Source of the DNA: Lantana camara
Lineage: Eukaryota; Streptophyta; Magnoliopsida; Lamiales; Verbenaceae
DNA length: 64,000 bases
Reading direction: 5' to 3'
NCBI GenBank assembly: GCA_037501455.1
Contig: CM074865.1
Location: 38,050,501-38,114,500, forward strand
Part shown: in pieces, positions 22,401 through 32,867 of the stretch
How the letters are laid out: each line of letters starts with the position of its first letter
Position numbering within the stretch: the stretch's first letter is position 1
Position numbers and translations under genes: made by a program
Notes under the pieces: generated by a model
Databases searched by the model: none
The model's input: only the letters and a program-made list of their open reading frames with translations
Told to the model about the DNA's origin: nothing

Positions 22401-23873
22401 GTTCTATGTAAGTCAGTTCCTAAAACACTAATGGATCTGTAGCTAGGGTGAAAACCCTATATCTCTTACCTTCAGATTTGAGGCAGCCTGGTCCACATAT
22501 TAAGGATGGATCCTGACGAGTTAGAATAAAGAACAAAGGTTTACTTGTTCTAAGGTTATCCTAGAAGAACAAGAGGCAGTATATTTTGTAATTTGAGAAA
22601 TCACAAAAGACGTTTGTGAATATTTCAAAGATTATTACATAGATAACCGCAAAGGGTGGAAGCAAAGCAGTGTTAAAAGAAAATAATAGTATTTAATACT
22701 AATTTCCATAAACCCGTGATAACTAAAAATGTATTAGATATATGTGATGTACCAAACACAACATGTGATGTAGAGACATGTACACGAGAGCATTATTGTA
22801 TTGGGAGGATTGTCAGGATACCTGACAAGATACCTAAGATTAACCTAAGTGGTCAAATCTAACGTATCTGATCCCGTCACGTGTAATGAAGCTGTGAAAG
22901 ATATAGACGCTGACCGTTTGGTCAAAAGCCATTGAATCATAGTTAGAATCTTAATATTCTAACAAAGTCTTGAACTTTTGGAGGCGCCTGAAGGCATTAA
23001 ACCCATTAGATGCAATTGGGTTCTACAAGAAAATAAACGGAGAAAAGGACGAAAAAGTAGAAACTTTAGAGCAAAGCTGATGGCAAGGGATTTTACCCAG
23101 AAAGAAGAAATCATTTATGAGATCTTCTCGCCAATAGTAGGGCTTAAGTCCATAAGAACTCTCCCCTCCATTGTTTCTCATTTTGATTATGAGATTAGAT
23201 AAATGGATGTAGAGACTATGTTCTTGAACGGGCACCTTCAAGAAGAAGAGATACATGGCACAACCTGAGGGCTTCACAGCCAGAAATCAGGTGCATATGA
23301 AGCAAGCTTAATAGATCGATTTATTATCCTAAGTAAGCGTCTAGATCATGAAACATCAGAATTAAAAAGGCAATTTAAATTCTTTGGATTTATGTAATTG
23401 CCTGATGAATCATGTGTGTACAAATGATATCAAGATATTATGTAACACTTTAGTTTCGTACGTAAACGATATTCTGCTCATTAGGAATGATGCAAGAATT
23501 TTGTCAGTGGTCAAGATTCAGATGTCAAATCAGTTTGACACGTAAGACCCAGGTAAGACCAATGTTATTCTAAGGATCAGACTTTTAACCGGATCATAAG
23601 AATAAGAAGATTGGTTTATTACAAGAAGTATATATAGATAAGATGTTGGTAAGGTATAATATGACAAATTCCAAGAAAGGTTCATTACCTTTTAGATATG
23701 GAATTTGTCTATCTCGGGATTAGAGTCCTAAGAAAATTTAAGAGATAGAAGACATGAATAGAGTTCCGCAACGGAAGCTTTATATATGTCATATTATGTA
23801 CAAGGCCAGCTGTCTATTATGAAATAGGTCTAAGTCAGCAGATATTAGTCAAACCCTAGAATTTGACACTGGA
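19477..23873 (+). pseudogene. gag-pol: Copia F gag-pol, heavily decayed left part
   Basis: Ty1/copia coding remnant in many frames. Recognisable pieces are a protease to GAG-pre-integrase segment around 21415-21853 (NHICNSLQ, ISYLITNG-like), integrase core at about 22008-22310 (YSRYRYVYLM), the RT start at 22978-23202 (WVLQ, KLMARDFTQ), an RT centre near 23455 (YVNDILL in place of YVDD) and a tail that stops at an SNPG-like motif at 23873. The sequence then changes abruptly to an E-type LTR. The missing RNase H end reappears at 56255, so F is one element split by a nest plus a small deletion. About 1.1 kb between 19477 and 20570 holds leader-like sequence and a T-rich tract with no coding sense I can support. 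Confidence 0.75.
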
Positions 23874-25755
23874 TGAAGACACAGCAAATGGTCCACCCCG
23901 AAACCTGCACGACCCACTTGTCACCACCCCGGGTGCACCTGTACCGACTGAACGCACAAAATAGACTACAAAGCTCAGACTCAAGACTTAGACAACCACA
24001 CAGAGACGCACGACGTATGCTCAAACACTTACGAAATGCAATCAAGAGAAATCGAAAGACAAAGTAATTTAAATTGTTTCATATTAATTATATGCAAAAG
24101 AAAACCTTAGGAGAGGTTCATGAATGCATAAAACGAAATTCATATGATGTACATTTACAAAATAACAAACTAAATTCACATATCACCTATCATACAAAAA
24201 GCACGTATTACAAAACCAACTAAATCATATTATAGCATGCCACGAATTCCATTTAATTCATGAAGTCACAGGTTAAATTCTAACTAAGTCATATAATCTT
24301 CAAGGTCTCATATAATTTTCCGATGCATAACAAATTCAAAGATATCACATAATAATTAAATTCCAATTTACGTGATTAAACCTTAATTCAAAGTTTCAAG
24401 GTTTGACATAATAATTTCTTTAACATAATCGTGATTAACATATTTATTTACCAAGTGACAAGGTTTAATTAATTCAAATCGTGTAAGTTTACAAATCACA
24501 TTTCATATAAAAGCACGTAGTACAAGAACAACCAAATCATATAATAGCACGCTTCGAATTTCATTTAAAACCCACGGAGTTACATATCAAATTCCAACCA
24601 TACTAAGTTCATATAATTCATACATTGCATACTCAATTCATATATCACATAACGGATTCAATTTGACAAAGTTTACTTAATTTAATCAAACAAATTCTTA
24701 TCGTCCCCAAAATTACACAAACACCCCTTAAAGTTAGACAAATGGCTCAAATTCGACATATCGGAATTCAAGTTGCAAATCAAAGCATCAATACATTTGA
24801 TAATTCATTTAATACATGGTTTCGTACACATTGGAATACAATTCGATCTATAAATCAAACAATTAGCAATTAAAACAATTAATTTCAAATATTCAAATTA
24901 CACAAAATAAATCACAACAAATCAACCGGGCATCCGATTGACGAACGGAAAGTGGCGTTGGACTCACCACAACGAGGCGGATAACCTGTCCGAAGTCCGC
25001 CGGAACGCCGCTACCGGAGCCGCCTGAACAGTGGCCGGCCGCCAAAATCCCCAAAATTCACTCATGCAAGTATCTCTTGTGCTCGTTCCAATTCCTCAAC
25101 CAACTTCTGGAAATGCCACGCCAATCGTCTCCAATTTCAAATCCAAGAATACCAAAACCCTAAAATGTTCAAAATCAAATTACTTCCAAACCGGTGAACG
25201 AAAATGAGATCTGAAAGAGGCATTGTCTTACCCCTAACGAGCTCTTCGAAGCCCCCAAAGTGGTTGCTGGAGAAAATCCCCGGAGCTACCCCCTGCCGTT
25301 GCACCACCGCTGCGTCGTCGTGATCCGCTGCCAACGGTCGATTCTCGGGCCGCCACCTACATGAAAAGTTTGGCCTCGTCGAGTTTAGCAACTTCTCTGA
25401 AGGTCCCATTGCCAAATACTCGCCGGAAAAACTCCAAATCGCCACCAAAAGTCGCGCCACCGCTGCCACGCCGGAACCCCCACCTACGGCTAGAATCTGA
25501 TCAAATTGATGCCGTAAATGAACTCAGGGGGTCGAAAAACATTGGAAAACACTAACCTTGGTCGAAAAAAACCGCCGGATTGCCGTCGTGTTACTGTTCA
25601 TGCGTCGCCGCCGCGAGCTTCAGGCGGCGCGTGTGCCGCCATCCAGTGGCCAATGGCAGCGCCACCAAAGCCATTCGATGTGCCGAAAAGTCTTCTTTCT
25701 GGGTCTGGGGCGCGTGTCGACGGAAGATCGCCAGAAACCGCCGGAAACCACAGTT
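23874..25755 (-). repeat. Fragment of an E-type gypsy LTR
   Basis: Clearly homologous to 43844 through about 45730 of the complete E LTR, with scattered substitutions and small indels (for example around 25030). It lacks both termini: the left edge abuts copia F and the right edge the pol-derived filler. It probably marks an older E-type insertion into F that was cut by deletion on both sides. Confidence 0.82.
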
Positions 25756-25822
25756 TCTTATTTAATTCCTTCTGAGAAAACAAATACTGGGGACTCTTGT
25801 GGTCGGAAAAGATCTCGAAAGA
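25756..25822 (-). other. Misplaced RNase H-derived filler sequence
   Basis: These 67 bases match 27127-27193 of element C with about two or three differences. At 27127 the segment encodes the [10 protein letters not shown] part of RNase H in its normal place. Here it sits between an LTR fragment and the integrase C-terminus, where it has no coding role. It looks like templated filler at a repaired break. Confidence 0.75.
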
Positions 25823-28800
25823 TTAAATTTCCCTCCTTTTCCAATCCTCGAAAATCCCTTACGAGGTGAGGCTTTCAAGAATACCTTATCTCCAACCTCA
25901 AACTTAATATCTTTCCTTCGGTGATCGGCATAGCTTTTCTGTCTGTCCTGGGCTGCTTTCATCCGTTGTCTGATTATTTGAACCTTATCGATTGCCTCTT
26001 GCACGGCCTTAGAGGGTTTTTCCTTTTTTCTCTCCTCATTTCACACCCTCTTGCTTCGTCCAATTCCATTCTTCCAAATCAAATAACAACGGTGACCTGC
26101 ATTTTCGTCCGTAGAGAGCCTCATATGGAGCCATTTCTATCGATGCTTGAAAACTGTTATTATAGGCAAATTCAATCAAAGGCAATTGTTCGTTCCACGA
26201 ACTCGAAAAATCCAATGCACATGCTCTCAACATATCCTCTAAATATTTAATTAATCTCTCTGATTGCCCGTCTGTCTGAGGATTGAAAGCTGTGCTGAAG
26301 TAAAGCATTGTGCCCAGATTCCTTTGCAATTCTTACCAAAATCTAGAAGTGAACCTTGGATCCCGATCCAATACAATGCTAACCGGTACTCCATAAAGTC
26401 GGACGATTTCATCAACATACTTCTTAGCTAACTTATTCACCTTATCCGACATCCGAACAGCAAGAAAATGCGTCGATTTCGTTAATCGATCCACTATTAC
26501 CCAAATTCCATCCAAACCACCTTTCACTCGTGGAAGACCTGTAACGAAATCCATCGCCACTTGCTGCCATTTCCATTCGGGAATAGGTAACGGTTGAAGT
26601 AGCCCCGATGGCTTCTGATGTTCTGCTTTCACCACTTGGCAAGTCAAGCAATGTCTCACAAAGTTGATCACATCCCGTTTAAGTCCATTCCACTAATAAA
26701 ATTTCTTTAAATCCTTGTACATCTTATTTCCCCCGGGATGTATCGAATACCCTGATCGATGAGCTTCTTCCAATATCAACCGTTTCAACTCTTCCGGAAC
26801 CACAATTCTGGTTTTGAACCTTAGAAGCCCGGTGTCATCAAACCCCAAACGGACTCTCTGAATCATTTCTAGCTTTCTGCTCCAACCTCTGAACCTCTGA
26901 ATCCATACTCTGAGCTTCAAACAATCTCTGCTGAAGATCCGGTTGAACCGTAATATTCCGAATACTAGCTCTTAGCTTAAAAGACTCAGATTCATCCATA
27001 GTTTCCACTTTAACACCCGACACGCTAGCCTTCCTACTAAGCGTATCCGCGACCACGTTGGCCTTTCCTGGATGGTATCGAATCGTACACTCATAATCCG
27101 CCAACATCTCCATCCAACGCCTCTGTCTCTTATTTAATTCCTTCTGAGAAAACAAATACTGGAGACTCTTGTGGTCGGAAAAGATCTTGAAAGAAATTCC
27201 ATGAAGATAGTGTCTCCACTTTCCCAAAGCAAAGATCACTGCTGCAAGCTCGAGATCATGAGTGGGATAATTCTGTTCATGATCCTTCAGTTTCCTCGAG
27301 GCATAAGCTATCACCTTACCCTTCTGCATCAAAACACATCCCAACCCTTCTTTCGAGGCGTCCGTATAAACCATGTATCCTTCAGTGCCCTCAGGGAGTG
27401 CTAATACCGGTGCCGTAGTCAATTTTTCCTTCAAGAGTTGAAAACTCGCTTCACATGCCTCGTCCCACTCAAATTTAGCTTCCTTCTTAGTTAATCGGGT
27501 TAAAGGACCGGCTATCTTTGAAAAATCCTTTACAAACCTTCGGTAATAACCTGCCAATCCCAAGAAACTTCTAACCTCGGAAGCATTTTTCGGACTCCGC
27601 CACTGAATAACCGTCTCGATCTTTGAAGGATCAACTTCCAAACCCTTACTCGAAATAATATGGCCTAGAAAAGCAACCTGGACAATCCAAAACTCACACT
27701 TACTAAACTTCGCATACAACCGGTGCTCTCTCAAAGTCTCCAATACCAATTTGAGATGTCTAGCATGATCTTCCGGAGTCGTCGAATACACGAGAATGTC
27801 ATCAATGAATATTACGACGAATTTATCCAAATAAGGCCGAAAAATCTGATGCATCATATCCATAAATGCTGCAGGGGCATTTGTCAAACCAAATGGCATC
27901 ACTACGAACTCATAATGCCCATACCGGGTATTGAATCCTGTCTTCGGTATATCCTCCTCCCGGATTTTCAACTGGTAATAGCCTTACCTTAAATCCAATT
28001 TCGAATAAACCCTTGAACCTTGCAGCATATCAAATAAATCCTCAATGTGGGGCAACGGGTACTTATTCTTGATAGTCATCCGATTAAGCTCCCGGTAATC
28101 TATACACATTCTCAACGACCCATCTTTCTTTTTGACAAAGAGAACCGGAGCACCCCACGGAGATGAACTCGGTCGGATATATCCACTCTTAAGTAATTCC
28201 TCGAGTTGAATCTTCAGCTCCTTCAACTCTGCCGGAGCCATTCTATAAGGAGTCTTGGAATAAGGTTCTGATCCCGGATATAAATCAATAACAAACTCAA
28301 TCTCCCGATCCGGTGGTAGAGAACCCAAATTCTCTGGAAATACGTCGGGATATTCCTTTACCACAGTCGTCTCCTCAAAACTTGATTGATCCTTTGGTTT
28401 ATTAAGAAGATAGGCAATAAATCCCGTGGCTACATCCTTTACCAACTTGCGAGCTCCCATAAACGATAATAGAGGTACATTCTTCGACCCAACTTCTCCA
28501 ATCAACTCTTCACCCAATTTTATCTTCTTCTTAAAACAATCAACTTCAGCCCGGTGCCGATACAACCAATACATCCCTAAGATTACCCCATACTTCTTCA
28601 TAGGCATAACAATGAAATCTGCCGGATAATCTTTCCCCTCTATCAAAACTGAACAACCCCTGACAATCCGATCTGTCTGCAAACTACCTCCAAGAGGCGA
28701 ACTCACAAAATAACAGGAATTTGAACAAGTAACAGGTAGGCATAGAGAGGCACATAGATCAGAAGATATAAAAGTATGCGTAGCACCCGGATCGAATAAT

Positions 28801-29980
28801 GCATGAATGCTCGTGTTATGAATGCAAACGGTACCTTCCACCACGGCGTTTGGATCAACCTCGACATTCTGCTCCTCACCCTCAAGGGTATAAGCTCGTG
28901 CCTGGACCCTCGGTCTCTGAGCCCCAGCTGGATATCCTGGAATCTTGTCCGGCATGCAAACGCCATATGATCTCCTTTCCCGCAAATCAAACACAACTTC
29001 AATCTTTTTCGGCAATTGTTATAAGAATGAGTTGGCCATCCACAATAAGTACACGGTGGCTGATCATTGCGAGATCCTTTAGGAGCTGGTGGAGCCTGAG
29101 GTGGTCGTGGAACGGGTGCAATCTAACCTCCGATTCTCGGCTTCTTGGAAGGCCCTTTTGTGGTGGAGCTGATACATTCATCGGCCTCTTTCCTTTGTTA
29201 AATCCCCAGCCGAATCCTGATCCTTGTCCTTGGCGAGAAACTGGCCTCCTCTCATTCACAGAATCTTCAACCTTTAAGGCTTTCGAAGTAGCCTTCGCCC
29301 AAGTGCTCGTATTAACCGCCTCTAGAGCTATCTGAATATCTGGTCGAAGCCCCTGAATAAACTGCATAGCCTTATGGAAGTCATCGCCTACTATATTTGG
29401 TGCATAGCGGGATAACCTCTCATACTCTGAAATATATTCGGCCACGGATCTCGATCCTTGCTTCAATTCGGTGAATTCTCTCAATCTTCGAGTACGGGAT
29501 GAGGGTGGAATGAATTTATGCTTGAATTCTCTTGTAAATACTTCCCAGTTGATCTCCTCTCCAGCTGCTTCCAATACAATTCGAGTGCTTTCCCACCAAG
29601 AGTAGGCTTCCTTCCCCTTGTATCAAAGTGATGATGCATCGAGCCTTCTCTCGGGTCTCACATGGAATGAGCTCCCATATCCTCTCAACTTCCTTCAGCC
29701 ACATTTCCGCCTGCATATCATTTACCTTGAAGAACTTGGGAGGTCTTTGATTCTGAAACTCCCTAAGTATAACAGAAATCGGTGCCTCGGGCGGTACAAC
29801 AGGTGCAGGTGGTGCTGGAGGTGCCGGTGGTACATAATCTCTAACCCTCTGATCTATGATATTGATAACTGAGTTAACAAAGGTCTCTGCCGGCGGTCGT
29901 TGTGGAGGTGGAGGTGTAGGAGTACGATCACGATGATGACATCGTCCTGGAGATCGATCTCAATGTCTACGTGGAGGCAT
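25823..29980 (-). pseudogene. gag-pol: Element C gag-pol, multiply broken
   Basis: Start ATG at 29980, with a TGA only seven codons in (29960-29962). Recognisable parts: capsid-like gag (29000-29720), CCHC knuckle [14 protein letters not shown] near 28975, protease DPGATHTF near 28790, RT with FIDD near 27800, RNase H YTDAS near 27360, integrase HPGGNK near 26735, MDFVTG near 26550 and SDRD changed to LDRD near 26365. Lesions include a TAA at 27984-27986 within the [11 protein letters not shown] motif, a frameshift near 26900 and stops at 26693, 26333 and 26036. The frame ends GKGGKFNL before the filler junction. Confidence 0.88.
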
Positions 29981-30172
29981 CCTGTCAATAAACACTAAAA
30001 ATACGTGTTATTTTTAGTTTATGCATGTTAATGCCATTAATTCACCCAAAATTCAAAATTTAAATCAACTAAGCACGAAAGAGAGCATATGCAACACATT
30101 GTCAAGTAGTTCCTAAGCCGAACGACCTAGACTGACTCACACGACACGAAAGCCCGGGTTTTGCTACCCTAA

Positions 30173-30184
30173 GCTCTGATACCA
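30173..30184 (-). other. Primer-binding site, element C
   Basis: TGGTATCAGAGC in minus sense, 8 bases from LTR C. Confidence 0.9.
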
Positions 30185-30192
30185 CTTAAGGA

Positions 30193-30219
30193 TGTAACAC
30201 CCGAGCGCAAGGTGTCACA
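30193..30219 (-). repeat. Terminal 9-9-9 dyad of LTR C
   Basis: On the plus strand, TGTAACACC, nine bases, then GGTGTCACA. In element RNA the only mismatch is a G.U pair. The C' equivalent is 16953-16979. The stem ends at the last LTR base, 8 bases from the tRNA primer site. Confidence 0.7.
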
Positions 30220-30696
30220 TCCCCCGCACCGAGACCCGACCCGAATATGAAATGGACGATCCATACCCGAGCCAAATCACGGTGAACGGGGACATACACA
30301 CACTCTATGCTAGGCGGGACTAACCCTTGAACCATAAAATCAGAATTAAACATTAAAGCGGAAGCAATAAACGAACATAAATCATATATATACGCAATGA
30401 GCATCACAGCTCCAAAAGTAATTCATATACATCATCAATTGCCATCACAGCTCAAACAAGTACGCTCCAATAACAATATTCATATACAATATCAAAAGTA
30501 AGAGTATGCAAGTGTAAGACCCAAAATACAGAGCTAGAGACGAATGCAAGACCTAGGACTCGTATTCCCGCCTAGCTCCCTGAACACCTGCACGACACAG
30601 CTGAAAACCAAACGGGTTCAGTCCAAAAGGGACTGGTGGGTATAAAAACAGGGCGTAACATAATATACGACGGTAATTAAACAATCACATGCAAGC

Positions 30697-30764
30697 TATA
30701 ATCCCAAGTGAGGTTTTAAAGAATTTCCCAAGTGGGTGAAAAGAAATCATCAAAGGGGATTATA
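30697..30764 (-). repeat. 9-bp stem in LTR C
   Basis: TATAATCCC (30697-30705) and GGGATTATA (30756-30764) pair perfectly with a 50-base loop. GCAAGC precedes the first arm on the plus strand, i.e. GCTTGC follows in element sense. Confidence 0.7.
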
Positions 30765-31691
30765 ACAAATCATTAACATTAGGTCATTATTGGCCCGGCG
30801 AGTGGGCGTGCATTATCTCCAACCAACACCTTGTGTAAATCATTTAAACATTCATTCATTCATTCTTTTCATGCAAAACATTCTTTTGTGCACATTCATT
30901 AACATTTACACCTTCTTCCTCCGGGCTGGTGGTGGGTTTGCAAGGCCCGACCACCCATTCATTGACCAAAAGGGGTTACATGACTCCTCAGATGGCGCTC
31001 AGCGTCCATTCCTCGCTAACTCCTAACGAGGTCCGGTTACGCTGTTCATTGGTGGAACTAGTGTGAGGGATCACCGTCAGCTCATGCCTCCCCGTATAGC
31101 CACTCACACTAAGTCACTGGGCCCCATTCGTGCATTCATTCATTTCTCGCCAAAACATTAGGTAGGATTCATAAAATAAAGCTTTACGTTGAAAACATTT
31201 ACTCTTTAAAATGACTCTCTATATATATATTAATTTTTGGCGAAAACTTTCACATTGAAGGTATAGATAGGGTCTTATATCTACATAGAAGAGAAACCCA
31301 CCTTAAACCGCCAAAAGGAGAAAACACGAGCCTCACTGACCGGCCTCGTCTCCAACAGGATCAAAATCTGTGCAAAAACGGTGAAGTGAGACTCAATATG
31401 ACCAAATAAGACGCTCGGCAATGCAATGATCATGATATGAATATGTAAAAGATAAGATTATCTTATGAAAATGTTCATGTGCACTATTAAGGAATTTAAA
31501 TCATATAATCAAGTCATTCAATCATTCATTCGAATTCACAATCCCACATTTTCAATCAAATCAATCCAAATAATAATTAATATTCACTAAACATATATAA
31601 ATATGTAATTATATTACATTATATTATATATATATATATAACACATGCACGTACAGTAGCATGCAACCACAAAATGCATGAAATCAGAAGG

Positions 31692-31898
31692 AGACAAGCC
31701 CGTGCCACCATTATACAATAAGTCGTGACACCCCCGTGTCTCAGTACAGCGGACAATATGCATGAAAATAGAAGGTGACACGCCCTGCCACCATTACAAA
31801 GAAAACCGTGACACCCCCGTGTCACGGTACAGCGGAACCAGACCATCATGCACCCCCGTGTCATGCTGAAGAAGGAAAAGGTGACACGCCCGTGTCAC
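31692..31898 (-). repeat. Dyad cluster in LTR C (GTGACAC type)
   Basis: Clear units are GACAC/GTGTC (31727-31740), CCGTGACAC/GTGTCACGG with a CCCC spacer (31806-31827) and GTGACACG/CGTGTCAC (31881-31898). Weaker units lie near 31692, 31774 and 31848. The block lies about 970-1175 bp from the LTR 5' end. Confidence 0.8.
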
Positions 31899-32867
31899 GT
31901 ACGCAACAGAGAAAAACAGAGCACCCAGCAGAACAATAACGTACCAAAACCCAATCACCCAAAAATGGATCAAACTCACGTTTACATGCTCAAATATCAT
32001 GATATCCACCTACTATCATACAAATAGATCAATAACAATTCATAAAAACACATATTTCCACATTAGATCATCAAGAATTCTTCAAATGTAACCCAAATAC
32101 TCATTCATGCTCCAAGTCCATAAATCTCAAGATAAATGCATAAAAGTTAAGCTCAAAGTTCCTAAACAAATAAGCAACAACAATTACACAAGTAAACCAT
32201 GTCATTGCAAAGCCCTATCTATCACATAATCTCAAAAAATCATCAATTCTCCAAAAGTACCTCAAATGAAAGAAATGAAGGATGGGATGAAGAGATGATG
32301 TTGATGATGCTTCAATGATCACAATTCCCACACAATTGATGCTTGGATGAAGAAATCTCCCACTCCTCCAAGTAGGGTTTGGTTCGGTTGAGCAAGGGAG
32401 AAAGAACAAGATGTATGTAATGTGTTTGTATGTGAATGAGAAGCATGGTACGTGATTGCTGCTATGTATCAAGAAGAAATGCTCAAATTGCTAATAAGTC
32501 CTCCCATTTATTAAGTTATGCAATTAGGTTCAAATCCATAACAAATGAGCAATTAAGTCCAATGCAATTAATTCCCAAAATTCATGAAAATGAGCAAGTA
32601 AGGCCATAAAAGAATTAAATCACGTTCGGGAAGTTAATTCACGTTGCAATCAAGTTCGATTTATGCAATAAATATCAATTTGATATGAATTTCACAAAAA
32701 TACTTAATATTAAATAACTTAGGATATAATCATTACCATAATTAACATTATTTACATCTAATATATTTAAAATAAAATTAACTATATAAACACATAAAAT
32801 AATTATTTCGCGTAATTTGGTAAACACTTACGTCATACCTATACGGCCGAAAAGTCGGGGCGTCACA

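Larger units (their letters stand above)
25823..32867 (-). mobile_element. Gypsy element C, 3' LTR lost
   Basis: Minus-sense Ty3/gypsy element inserted in the gag of copia D. Kept: 5' LTR 30193-32867, primer site, gag, protease, RT, RNase H and most of integrase. Lost: the integrase C-terminal end, purine-rich tract and 3' LTR, removed by a deletion ending at 25822. Gag (MPPRRH...) and pol resemble J more than A/B. Confidence 0.88.
30193..32867 (-). repeat. 5' LTR of gypsy element C
   Basis: 2675-bp LTR, TGTAACACCC to CGGGGCGTCACA. Its last 1.3 kb in element sense matches C' (15700-16979), and its first bases resemble the H LTR start at 57814. It holds a dyad cluster (31692-31898), a stem (30697-30764), a terminal dyad (30193-30219) and the cross-family block at 31073. 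Its right edge abuts copia D gag. Confidence 0.9.

Noticed and set aside
25137..25469. 110-residue open frame on the minus strand, also present at 45117-45449
   Set aside because: It lies within both E-type LTR copies and both stay open, but about 12 of 110 residues differ and most nucleotide changes seem to alter the protein. No recognised domain; best seen as a chance frame in GC-rich LTR sequence.
32817..32867. First 17 residues of the frame beginning at 32817 as the D gag start
   Set aside because: They are coded by LTR C. The true D gag begins mid-protein at 32868.
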